From Rotaria macrura (taxonomy: Eukaryota; Rotifera; Eurotatoria; Philodinida; Philodinidae): 64,000 bases of DNA. Location of the stretch: contig OENT01000056.1 in NCBI GenBank assembly GCA_900239685.1, positions 9,732-73,731 on the forward strand, in the 5' to 3' direction. The notes beneath the pieces were generated by a model that saw nothing but the letters and a program-made list of their open reading frames with translations, had not been told where the DNA came from and made no database searches. The position numbers and the translations under genes were made by a program. Shown here piece by piece: positions 12,044-24,017 of the stretch; position 1 is the stretch's first letter, and each line of letters starts with the position of its first letter.

Positions 12044-14632
12044 TTTTTTCGTTATTGTTGTTGTTGATGATGAATTATCTGCACTTTCAAATTTCAATAG
12101 CTAAATATCATTCATTGCCAGTTGTAGATTGGTTCTTTTCGACTGTTTATTTTTCTTTGTTATACCTTCACTAATTCGTTGTAAAGAAAATAAGCTTTTC
12201 TGAAGAAATAATAGCTTCTCTAGTTTTTGTACATGTTAACCAGTTCTTCGATCAGTAACAATACTTTTTAATCATGAGAGCAGTCGTTGAGCGTTGTGGT
12301 TTGAGTCATAGATCGCACGGGACATGAGTCAGAATACGAAATCGTTCTTTTCTATTGCTAATACTTTGAAAAGAAGGGTGTTTTCCAAACCTTCTCATGG
12401 GCAGTGGTATCAAGTGACCCTTGTCTCAATCTTATTCACTGACTAAAAAATCCTCAAAGGATCTGTCAAAATCATTACCTTTAAAGATTCTGTCGTTTTT
12501 CACTTAGGATTCGTTCTCGAATCTTACCAATTCCTGCTGCCAAAATTTTTCAAAAGTTAACATAATCTTCATCAAGATTGGTTTAAGATCTTGGAGAGAA
12601 TGATTTTCTAAATCGACCATCGAGTATCCTATCAATATTCAGTCTCGACCCTACTTAGGACCATCAGAGTAATATTGGGCAGCATACCGCAAAAATTGTA
12701 TCAAGGCTTAATCACAATTCATGCGGAATCTATTTCAAAGAATCTGCTCAAGTATAGTATCTTAAATCGAAGAGGAATTCAACAAAAATCGAGAGGGAAG
12801 ATGTATATATGAGTCGAAATCAGATGAACTCACCGACATCCATACATATACTTACGTTATCGTAAAATTTACCGTCCGCTGGTTACACATCTATTTCAAG
12901 ATTATCTGAATGATTATTAATAGTAAAATAAAGTCGAGATATTATTAACCGGGGCGTAACACTGCTTACAAAGTAGGATGGATGTCTCGCTCCCACCTCT
13001 TATTGAGGTCTCTGATCATCGATAAATTATGCTATGTTTCGAAAATTCTCAAGGTATTTTTCTGATAACTATGTAAATTTTATGTTTGTCTTATTTTCTT
13101 CTAATAAGTTCGATACGTTCGAAAATTTCTTCATTGATTTCAAACTTTGAATCATAACGATCCTATACGATACTTGAAGGGTGTAATTCAATCGAAAACT
13201 CATTGATTACTTCATCTAGTGTGTAGTTCGTTCTATGATAATTAAAAAACGACTATAAATGCAAGTAATAATGCCTATATATTATCAAATTCGTTTTAGA
13301 ATTACCTCGAGTTACTTGTGTATAACAATTTTCATCGATTTCTTTTATCATCGATTAGAACTAAACTGGAATATACGGATATAATTATAGAGAAAAATCA
13401 TTTTTGACATCATGAGTAGTTCGATAATGATACCTGTTCAGATGTCTATGATATACTCAATGAATGTCATTTACCCTTTTAAACTTATGAAACAAAACTA
13501 TCGATGTATGATGTCATCATGTTATATTTTTTCTATCATTATGAGTAGAGGTGAAGTATTCTCGATATCGATACGATTCACACAAGCAACTCAGANGATA
13601 ATTACGATTTCAAATTCTACACATAGCTATGGTATCTAAGCTTCGATATTAAAATTAAAGATTTAGTTTAATAGGCAACAAAACGTACAGCTATTATTAT
13701 GTAATGCAGCTACTCATCAAATAATCATAAGCTTAATGCACATCGATAATATCCGAATCGTACATATCTTTAAACAAATCTAGAATGTCTAGAGAATCGA
13801 AAAGAAATTTGTGATTAAATGTTTACAAATATATAAGATCACACTTTTAGTACCATAGATTTATGATGGGTCAATTGAGAAGGATTGATTAAATGATGAT
13901 ATGTGCATAAAAAAAGTTTCAAGAAATGTAATAAAAGAACAAGATGGTTGATCATTTTTATATGAATGAAGTAACGCTTCTTTTATCATAAATCAAAAGT
14001 CAGACAGTTTTATCGAAATGTCATTAAATCGGATGGAAATCAAAAGAAGTCGTTGAATAAGAAATAATATTTGGTCTTTCTTTTTGTTGTCTTCTTTCAA
14101 CATATCCTTGTATTTCAATAGTAAAATTTAAATTTATAATAGAATTATGAAAACCTTTCCTACTTTTAATTGATACAAATTAATTTTTTATAGTTCGATC
14201 ATTAATTCTTTTTTCTTTGTGTTCAAGCTTAATTTTTTCAGTGTTCAATACGAACGGTAACATTTTCTGATTGATTCGATTATATTCAATGTCGTTTTCT
14301 AATCAAAAACGAAATTCAGTTTACTATAAAAATTGATTTGATTGGTCGTCAGACTTCTACCCTTAAACTATGTATATATTTCAACATAATGATCCTTTCG
14401 ACGTGCTCAAATCACATATATTGCGTGATGACCTTCACATCGTCCTACGTTTTTTTTTCTCCCTCTTCGGTTCGCTTTCTTTCTTTTTGCACGCTTCTAT
14501 TCTCTTTACTCCCATTTTTCAAAATGATCTTGATGTTACCATTTTCTTTTCTTCATCTTCTATATTTTATTCATTTCATGCTATTCACATTCATCATTTT
14601 TTTTTCTTTTTCTTGTTATATAATAAAAGAAC
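12044..14632. other. Gene-free stretch upstream of the tetraspan gene
   Basis: No conserved coding segment. A 101-codon plus-strand ORF at 14338-14643 is a T-rich stretch just before the next gene, rich in Phe and Ser with no family pattern. This T-rich stretch probably belongs to the promoter or 5' untranslated region of the gene starting at 14633. Confidence 0.5.
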
Positions 14633-15295
14633 ATGACGATTGACGACTGGTCACTCTCGAAAGATGATTTATATGGACCACCACCAGCTTATTCCGTACG
14701 AAATAATTATGATCATCCACCACCATCCTATACACCATCGATTTATGTTGTACCCATACAAGATATTCGATATCAACAAAGACCATTAACGTCTCATACA
14801 ACGATTACTTTACCAAAAACCTTTACTCGATATTTACTTGGCGCAGGACTTATTCATATGACTATTGGATTGGCTGCGATTGTTTTCGATGTTATTTTAA
14901 CGATTATGAATGAATCCTATTCATTTACTGGTCTATGGACAGGTTCATTAAGTATTCTATTAGGATTAGATCTTATTCTATTTTTGAGTCGTTCAAATAT
15001 GCGAATATGTTCTTTACGACGAATACGTTTTCAACTTATGGCTTTGTCTTTAGTTTCTATAATAGCAATAATTCTTACATCGCTTAATCTCATATCTGAT
15101 TCATGTTATAAAGGATTTTTAGGTCCAGATCGTTGTCAAAATTTGTCACATGTAATCAAAATTGTTCTTGTTACATTATTTTCTTTAAATTTTATACAAA
15201 TATGTATTACAACTGTATTAATATTTATTTATATGAGGCACTCTCATCGAATAGTAACAAGAAATGATAGAACAATACCTGACAGTCCTCGTTGA
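14633..15295 (+). CDS. Four-helix membrane protein with N-terminal PPxY motifs
   Basis: A 220-residue single-exon ORF starting at ATG 14633. The N-terminal cytosolic part has two PPxY motifs (PPAY at 17-20, PPSY at 30-33), which in known proteins bind WW domains of Nedd4-family ubiquitin ligases. Four hydrophobic segments follow at about residues 65-89, 97-119, 131-152 and 173-200. Two Cys (in DSCYKG and DRCQN) lie in the loop between helices 3 and 4. This topology resembles MS4A or tetraspan-like proteins, but I cannot assign a family. The C-terminus is basic and ends before a short T-rich tract. The gene is followed at 310 bases by the SLC46-type transporter on the same strand. Role unknown; a WW-regulated membrane adaptor is one inference. 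Confidence 0.75.
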   Translation: MTIDDWSLSKDDLYGPPPAYSVRNNYDHPPPSYTPSIYVVPIQDIRYQQRPLTSHTTITLPKTFTRYLLGAGLIHMTIGLAAIVFDVILTIMNESYSFTGLWTGSLSILLGLDLILFLSRSNMRICSLRRIRFQLMALSLVSIIAIILTSLNLISDSCYKGFLGPDRCQNLSHVIKIVLVTLFSLNFIQICITTVLIFIYMRHSHRIVTRNDRTIPDSPR

Positions 15296-15607
15296 ATATT
15301 CTTATGCTTTTATGTTATTATCTTTTTTTTTTCCTACAATTCATTTTATTGTCTATTGTCAATCATCCGAGTAGAAACCTATATTATTCTGTTGTGTTTT
15401 TGTTTTCATGAGAAAAAGAAAAGAAAAATAAGGAAGATATTTTTTTCTATCCTTCGAAGCATGCACATAACATGTGATAGGAAAAAGAAACAACGAAGGT
15501 AAATCAGCTTCGTCATTTTCACTTTTTCTTTCGTGACCAATATTCATGATTTCGATTTTGTTTTTGTGATTAAACAATATATCAGTGAAATAAGTTCTTC
15601 TACTATC

Positions 15608-18600
15608 ATGCCTGAGCTTTTTATTTATGTCGTGGCTGTTGTACTAAGTCTTCAAACATTGATTACTTGTCTGACTTCAACAGCTGGACAATTTGTGTAT
15701 AAATTCTATTTAGAAACATATCCAAATGCATCGAATAAAACATCGAGCTATACAGCAATAAATAAATATAGTTCATTGTATTTTCTCAATACATTGACTG
15801 ATGAAACTGATGTTTGTTCTGTGAATGATACTTTTAATGACAAAGATGCACAAGCATGGGCACAACAACGTTCAGCTCATTTATTCTTTTGGACAAATCT
15901 AGTACAAAGTGGTCCTATTATTATAATGACTTATATTCTCGGTTTATATACACCAAAATTAGGAAAACGTTTTGTACTTCTATTGCCAATGGCTGGATCA
16001 GCTTTGCAAACAACTATTTGGTTATTCATCATCTACTTACGTCTAACTGAAATTTGGTGGTATTTAGCTGCATTTTTGGTTGGCCTAACAGGCTCTAATG
16101 GTATTTTAAGTAAGAATAAATTTCGTTTTTGTTTGCCATTTGTCGATTGAAACTATAATTACTGAAGTCTATTTAAGGACAAAAAGATTCATTTCAATCC
16201 ATAGGTTAAACGGTACGCATCCACCTACGAGTTAGCTTTATTTTTCGTATTGAATCAATTCATCCGAAAAGAATGTATCTAGAAATGCTCGCTCTTTCAA
16301 CTGTCTACAGATATGAAGAACACATTTCTACAATAATAGGATCAAGAGATTTGAAAGTCTCAGAATAGAAGCATAGTTGTGTATCAATAAATAACACAGA
16401 AAAAAAAAACATTTTTTTTTGTTTTCGTCATTCAGATATTCTCCAAGTCAAACTTGAACTACTCATATGATTTTTGCCAATAAACTTAAACGAAAGAGGA
16501 GATTTATTAAAAATATCCCTATTCTAACTTTGTAAAGTCACGGTTTTCACCAATTATTCTGCCTACAAATATACACTAGAAAGTAATGAGTGACGCATAA
16601 AGAATTATTCTGTTCGTATTTTCAGAATTTCTCCTCTTCTTTTAAATCTAACAGACTGATGTTTTTTTGCTATAAGATTCTCCGTTCAATTCTCTACCAA
16701 AAACAAAAACTCTTCATGAAACGTTTTATTACAAAATTCAAAGTTGTAGCATGCCATGAGAAATTATCAAAAGTGCCGATATTGACGAAAAAATAAGTAT
16801 ATTCTCCAAGGGGGAAACATCTTTTTAGTCATTTTTTTAGCAATGAACTTTTGCCATGGATTCTAATTTTGCCCAAGTTTTTTTTTTACTTCTAATGACT
16901 CCTTAGTGTTATTAATGGATTCGTCGTGAATAAAACATTTTCACATATGTTACTGAATTTTATGGGATTATTTCCCGGGAACCTGATTTTCACTGTTTTT
17001 CTTACAGTTTTGAGAACTTCGCTTAGTTGCTATGGACCAGAGCTCCGAATGAGATGGGACCAAGGGGGAAAAGGCGAGACTCCAGTACTCCAACGTACTC
17101 CCTGTACTCCCAGGCCGTACGATAACTATGCTTCAACAAGTTTTACACAATTCAAGCCTACTACCAAATTGTGTTACGGCATATTAGTGGGAGTACAGCA
17201 AGCACAAATCCGTCTCACAATAAAGCTAAAATACTCCATCGTACTCCAGAATTGGAATTCAATAAAATAAAACGGAGCATTTTAGCTTTATTGTGAGATG
17301 GACTTGTGCTGGCTGTACTCCCACTACTATGCCGTAACACAGGTTGGTAGTAGGCTTGAAATATGTAAAACTTGTTTAAGCATACTTATCGTATGGCCTG
17401 AGAGTACAGGGAGTACGCTGGAGTACTGGAGTCTCGCCTTTTCCCCCTTGGATGGGATAATCCCATCCCATGGGACAAAATTACATCTCATAAATGTCCC
17501 ATGGGACGTTTTCGGACGAAACATCAACCTATGGGATGGGATGGGATGGGATAGATGAAGAAAATATGTCCCATTCCATCCCATTCGGAGCTCTGCTATG
17601 GAGTTTTCTAAATTCTCTTCGTACTCCTCACTACTCCTTGATGCTCTTCATGAAATCAAGAACGACTCAACATTATCAGGGTAACTTTGGAATATTCCGA
17701 AGCCAGTTTCGTCGCAAAAGCTCATTTTAGCTGGGTTTTCAATATATAAAATTTCGTATCTAGCCAATGACTTTCTTTGAGATTTTCTTGTACTCTTAGG
17801 AATTCCTTCAAGGCTTCTGTTTGTTGAAATTCGTCACAAGACTTTCTAAACTTGCATTTATCTAAAAACAAAAGACAAAATCTAAAAATCATGATGTTTC
17901 CCCTTTACATATTTCTGTATTTCTAAAATACGTTGAAATACGGAAATATGCTTTTTCCCGCTTGATATTTTCTCAAATAGAGCTACAAATGATGAGATGG
18001 TTTTATAAGAATTAGAACATGGTCTCAGCATCCTTTTTGTGTTCGAAAAACTGGCATAAAATATAGTAAAAGAATACTTAAACGTTCAATTCTCACTGAA
18101 AATGTTTTAAACATCTAAACTATTTTCTTTCACAATTTTTTAGCAAGTATTTCTCACAAAAAAGCCTGTTTGCTCACGTACCACTGTTTATTATGTTTTT
18201 CACACTTTTGTACTTCTGATCATTTCTAATGACTTACATTCTACACCTATGAATTATGTAATAAAACGTTCAATAAAGTGTTTTTTTTTTCTGTAGAGAG
18301 TTGAACGGAGAATCTGTTAGTAAAACTGTCAGTCTGATGAAGCCTAAGTAAGAGGAGAATTTTTCAAAGTATAGTTCTTTATTCATCACTCGTTACTTTC
18401 ATTTGTATGCATGCTGTTACTATGCTTCAACAAATTTGTTCTAATTGATCTTAGAAATTTTATGAGAAAGTTTTCTCTACAAAATTTGTATTCTTTGTTT
18501 TATTTTATTTAGGTTTAACGTTTACCCTAATAATAACCGAAAATACATTAGAACATGAACGTTCTGGACGCTTCGTACGTTTTGGTGCATTACAAACATT

Positions 18601-19735
18601 TTCAGCAGCAATAGGAACATTTCTTATTGGTTACTATATAACTTGGCGTGGTTTCAATGATTTATATTGGTCGGCTCTAGTTTTACAAATACTATCAATG
18701 ATTGTTGTTCTAAAATTTTTTAAAACAGTTGATAACCATACTGATGAACGAAGACCATTACTTTCAGCAAACAATGATTCATTGACTGAACTTTCATCAA
18801 ATAATTGTAGTCATTTTTTTGAAGTTTTTACAGTATTTCGATCAAGTCATCGATCGAAGAAAAAAACTCTAAGTCTATATTTAACATTATTTTCTAATGT
18901 ATTCTATATGCTAGCACTAGCATCGTTTGCACCATTTCTATGGTATCTTCTTAATGCACCATTTTGTTGGACATCAGAAGACATCGGAAATTATACAGCA
19001 TTAGGTGCCATATCTTCAGCAATATTTAGTATGATCGGTATGCAACTATTAACATACATTGGAGCTAGTGATGCAATTATATGTGCAATAAGTCATGTAT
19101 TTTTTTGTATGTCATCATTATGGAATGCATTTTCATTGCATCGATGGCAACTGTATTGTGGACTATTCTTCAATGCATTTTCTGGTTATCAAGGTTCATT
19201 AACAGTATCAATGATGTCGAAATGGTTAGAATTTCATGAACGAAATAATGCATTCACTTTAGTAACAGAACTCAATACAATTATAGCAACGTTTGGAGGT
19301 TCAATTTTCAATTGGATTTATTCAAATACAGTTGTTCATCATCGAAATCTTGTCTTATTAATTGCTGCTGGTCTTAGTGTTGTTCCTTTCACGTTAAATA
19401 TGTAAATATATGAATTTAAATAGTTCGTGATAGATAGATAATAATATTGTCTGTTGTTTCTATTTCATTTAAGATGTCTTTTTTTTATCAATCGAAAAAT
19501 GCCCGACAACGAAGTATCGCCACTTTCACAAACTGATATTGAATCAGCACCATTTCATTTGGAGAGTAGTATTTTACCACATGTTGGTGATCCTGCTTGT
19601 TTAGTGATTCCATCTCGACAATTGAATGTTTCATTTGATACATCGACAATTGAAAGATCGGGAAACGATCCGGCAGATGACGATCAAACAGAAGCTTTAG
19701 TACATTCTGATATTAATGATTCGAACATTGTGTGA
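15608..19735 (+). CDS. SLC46-type MFS transporter, copy 1
   Basis: Three exons: 15608-16109, 18513-19401, 19474-19735. All introns are GT-AG, phase closes, and the protein is 550 residues. Family resemblance is to SLC46 (proton-coupled folate transporter and relatives): YILGLYTPKLGKR after helix 2 corresponds to the MFS loop motif, and the exon 2 start ITENTLEHERSGRFVRF resembles the conserved segment before helix 5. About twelve hydrophobic helices are visible with a long cytosolic loop rich in charged residues after helix 6. An upstream in-frame ATG at 15533 exists, but the start at 15608 aligns with copy 2. The 2.4 kb first intron hosts a hAT-like element, whereas the same intron in copy 2 is 65 bases. 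Likely a plasma or lysosomal membrane solute carrier; the substrate cannot be read from sequence. Confidence 0.8.
17038..17595. mobile_element. hAT-like non-autonomous element in the SLC46 copy 1 intron
   Basis: The ends are inverted: left cagagctccgaatgagatgg, right the complement of cagagctccgaatgggatgg. The flanks are 8-bp near-identical duplications, ctatggac (17030-17037) and ctatggag (17596-17603). CAGRG-type ends and 8-bp duplications are hAT hallmarks. Most of the element is a giant palindrome: one arm runs about 17041-17250, and its complement, with the words gagactccagtactcc and ctcacaataaagctaaaat, runs back to about 17450. Extra gggatggg repeats lie near the right end. It has no transposase. 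The short ORFs here are shadows of the palindrome. Confidence 0.85.
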
Positions 19736-20567
19736 TATTCTATTTTCTTCATATTGTACGCGTGATAATTAAAATATGTACATATTTCCATACATGCTGC
19801 CTATTTTACTATCTAATTTTATTACTCAATTTTTCTTGAAAAAACATTTAAATAAAACTCTTGCCAAATATATATATACCATGTTCTTCATCGTCTTGAA
19901 AATTTATCAACAGTCCCCGAATTTGTTTCATTTAAGAACTGTGAAACTTTATCTTTCATTTTCGGTTTCTAATTTAGCTAATGAACTTATGATTACTGAA
20001 AGGCACATTTATGCTAAAGTTAGTAGACGTTACTTGAATTTAATGGCAATCATAGAGATTCGAATCAGACTGATAAGTTAAATATATGTATAACTACTTT
20101 TCTCGATGTTTTTTAAAGTCTCTGGATAGTTCATCATGAATATCTTTGAAAAGTCTGAAAGGCGAAAATCATCTTTTTTTTCGAACAGATTTTCTTTTTT
20201 ATTTAAAGTTTGAAGTAAAAGTGAAATATAGTTTTAACAAAATATCACTTGAAAATATTTAACATATCGATTAGATTCTAATTATTTATTTCACACAGGG
20301 AAAATTTGAAGTTTCTATTTGGTTCCGTATTCAGTATTATTTATAGCTGAAAGAAAAAACAAGAGTCTATTTCTTTTCTGTGCTTTGCATCATTTTTTTT
20401 TCTTGCTCGACTGAAAAGAAGAGAAGAAAAAAACAACAATTAATAAAGAGCACGAAATAAATCAACGTGATGACTAATGCAATAGGTAAATATCAAGTTG
20501 AAAAAAAAATTGTTCCTTTTTCTATTTTCATTGTAACAAAAGTATAAGTTTATCAAGTTCACATGTA

Positions 20568-22343
20568 ATGACCAATATCAGTAACTATGCCATAGCTATT
20601 ATTCTATGTCTTCAAACAGCATGCAACTGTGTTATATCAACTGTTGGACAATATATTTATTCATATTATTTACAAGCATATTCATCATCAAATTCAACAC
20701 AAAATCTTACGAAAATCATACTTACTTCATTTCATCGTTTGAAAATTGTTAGTACTGTCATACAACAATGTGCAGATAATACAACAAATAATATGTCGAA
20801 TAATAATGCTCAATTATGGGCACAAGAACAATCGGCTGATTTATTCTTTCGAATCGATCTATGGAATAGTTGTCCATTGATTATAATGACTTACATTCTT
20901 GGATTGTATACTCCTAAATTAGGTAGAAAATTGATTCTTATAATACCTATGTTAGGTACTGCTGGTCAGTTGATTATTTGGTTAGCAATTATTTATTTAA
21001 GATTAGCTGATTATTGGTGGTATATAGGTAGTTTTATTGTTGGTTTATCTGGTTCTAGTTATGTTTTAAGTGAGTGAGAGTGTGTGCAAGTGACTTACTT
21101 CTTCTATTTACGTAAATATTTTGATGTGTTGTAGATTTCGTATTGAATTTAATCATTACAGATAATACACAAGAAGATCATCGATCATCTCGATTTGTTT
21201 TATTCGAAGCCTTAACAACAACTGTTTCTGCTATAGCTACATGTGCTATTGGTTATTATATTAATTGGCGTGGTTTTACTGATCTCTATTGGATTTCATT
21301 AGGATTACAAAGTCTTTCGATTTTCATTGTTATTTTCTCTTTTAAAAGTTCGTCACATGAAATGGATGAACGAACATCTCTTTTATCATCATCGATTCAA
21401 AATAAGAATCAAAATTCAAATGCTTTCAAAGCTCAATGTAAAGATTGTTGCACTATTTTAAAAATATTTGGTTTCAAAAATCGTTCACGTAGAAAATCAA
21501 TATGTCTTCTATTGATTCTCTTCGCTTATATATTCTATCTATTAGCATATTCAACATATGCATCATTTCTTTGGTATTTACTTGATAGTCCATTTTGTTG
21601 GTCATCAGAAAATGTTGGAAATTACATGGCGTTATCATCAATATTATGTGCAATTTTTAGTTTATTTGGAATGAAATTTTTTACATATATAGGTTTTAAT
21701 GATACAATCATTTGTATGTTTAGTCATTTATGTTTTGGCATGTCATCATTATGGATTGCATTTGCTAAACATAATTGGCAATTGTATGCTGGCTTAGTAA
21801 TAAGTCCTTTTGCTGATTATCAAAATCCTTTAACTATACCGATGATGTCGAAACTATTAGAAGTTCATGAAAGAAATTATGCATACACATTTGTAGCTGT
21901 AGTAACAACGATTATAACAACATTCGGAAATTCAATGTTCAATTGGGTTTATGCACATACTGTGATGAATTTTCGAAATTTTACTTTGTTATTAGCTGCT
22001 GGCTTTAGTTTGATTTCATTGATTTTAAATATGTAAGAAAGATCGATTGAATTATTTTTTATTTGAAAACTATCGTTATATTGTTTGATGTCTTATTAGA
22101 TGTCTATTCGGTGTAACACGACAAATATCGCATGAAGATCAAATTACAATATCTGAAGCAGAACCATTATTTGTACCGCATCATAATGATAAGCGAGCAC
22201 ATGCAAATGAAATCCTCTGTTCATCTTTAGTATATTCAACATCTCTCGTACGAGCATCACATAGAAAAGATACAGCCCGCACGAATTCAGAATCATCGAT
22301 AGAAAACAGATCGATAACAACAGATGATCTTTTGATTCTTTAA
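20568..22343 (+). CDS. SLC46-type MFS transporter, copy 2
   Basis: Three exons: 20568-21069, 21135-22032, 22100-22343. Introns are 65 and 67 bases, phases match copy 1 exactly (1 and 2), and the protein is 547 residues. Shared motifs with copy 1 include YILGLYTPKLGRK, ITDNTQEDHRSSRFVLF, a WYLLDSPFCWSSENVGNY segment and FNWVYAHTV. Exon 1 and exon 2 encode about twelve membrane helices; exon 3 encodes a hydrophilic cytosolic tail unlike that of copy 1. The N-terminus MTNISNYAIAIILCLQTA matches copy 1 and fixes the start. Exon 1 length is identical (502 bases) in both copies. It arose by tandem duplication. The substrate is unknown; folate-like or other organic anions are possible from the family. 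Confidence 0.8.
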
Positions 22344-22734
22344 AATTTTTCAATTTTTATAATATATTGTTATTGATGCAGTTATAAAAGACGGAACTGA
22401 ATATACATGTGATTATGAAGCATGCCATATAGAAAGAAAGATCTAATGACGGGTGAATCTTCAACAATTCACTTTTGATCTTATGGATGATATGAAATAG
22501 AATTAACGAAAACTTGGTCGAATGTTAAAATTTAAAGAAAATAATTTCTAGAATGCTACATTTTACTTTTGCTTGATTCCTTTAACGATATAATATTATC
22601 ACGTGCAAGAATCTACATTAATCTTCACGCTTCAGTGATTTCATATGACAAGAAATTATGAGAATGAGATTGAGAATCGCTTGTGAAACTTCATCATTCT
22701 ATCAAATGATAACTAATTACTAGGAGCTATACCA

Positions 22735-24017
22735 TTGCGATCGTTCTTAGCCTTCAGACTTTATACAGTTGCATTACTTTTATACTAGAACGGTAAATTC
22801 GATAAACAATATGTTTTAATATTGCCTATGATAAGCATTGCTAGTCCATGAACATTTGAAAAAACATATCTCTTTCTTGGTACTTATTTTCGTTGATTCT
22901 GTTTTACGTATTTAAATCCTTTTTATCAATCTATGTATCACTGGAACTATTACGGAACATGAACGATCATCACGCTTGGTTTCTTTTGATGCACTGTCAA
23001 CGATGGTTCCGACAATAGCATGGAGAGATTTCACTGATTTATATTCGAACAGAAGCAGTAGTCTTCGTTTTTGTCTACGACAGACGCTCATTCAATGTTC
23101 GGGTTCGAACTGCAATTTCTTCTCTATATAGTATATAATCTGAGGGGTAAAGTTTTCAAGTGAAAATTTCGTCCTTTAGATAGTGTATATTTTTTTCTTT
23201 GTGTGTAATGCATGATGACATGCAGTTGAGATTGAGAATATAGAACTTTTATCAACTAAACAATTGTCCGAAGTCGTGTAAACTATAAAAAAAAGTAGAA
23301 AATATAAATTTCTTTTTGATGATTCAATTTTGAATCAAACAATTACAATCTTTAATTGCATTAGCTATTCGAAAGATACAGTAGAAGAAATTATAACTAT
23401 TTTATCGTCGAATTTTATGTTACAGATTAATATTTTTATTGAGAGTACCAGTTTCAAATTCATTGTTTGGGCAATTGTTCTTCTTTTTATTTGGCTTATT
23501 TTTTTCTAATTATATGGGACATTTCGATTTTTATTGTTCTGTCATTTTTAAAATCTTATCAATTCGCTTATAAAAATTTATCAACACCTAAATAATCGAC
23601 TTTACTTTCAAATACAACTGAAACACAAATATATCATACAGTTGTTATTGTTTTAACGTTGGCATAAAAATTTAAGAAGTCTTCTATTGGTTACGTTAGC
23701 TTATGCATCATGTTCATTCTATTTCTTTTATATCTTCATAATGCTTAATTTTGTTGGACATTGAAACATGTCGAACATTTGAGTGGTTGTTAATTCATTT
23801 TCTGCTTATCAAAATTATCTATGATATCAAAAGGATTACAATCAAATGAAAGAACAAATACATTTACATTAGTAACAGTACTTCGTACAATAGCTAAAAT
23901 TGTTAAACGTTGCTTCTTGAATTGGATTTATGCTCGAACTGCATAGTCAATCATTAAAATTTAAAATTTTTACTTTCAGTCCTTCTGAGTTTAATTCCAG
24001 TTTCTTTGAATATGGTA
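22735..24017 (+). pseudogene. SLC46-type transporter, decayed copy 3
   Basis: Fragments in changing frames match the two upstream genes in order. About 22735 encodes a stretch like AIAIVLSLQTL. About 22800 encodes KFDKQYVLILPMIS. About 22945 encodes GTITEHERSSRLVSFDALST, then WRDFTDLY. About 23830 encodes MISKGLQSNERTNTFTLVT, then FLNWIYARTA. Stops and frame changes separate the pieces, and the transmembrane regions between them are eroded or lost. The order and spacing are those of a full gene, so this is a third tandem copy that has lost function. A remnant of the exon 2 end (PVSLNM followed by GTAAGT) is visible near 24010. Confidence 0.75.

Noticed and set aside
14338-14643. 101-codon Phe/Ser-rich ORF just before the tetraspan gene
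   Set aside because: Translation of a T-rich tract that more likely forms the promoter or 5' untranslated region.
16926-17730. Several overlapping ORFs of 78-114 codons on both strands
   Set aside because: They lie in the palindromic element inside the SLC46 copy 1 intron and lack protein-family features.
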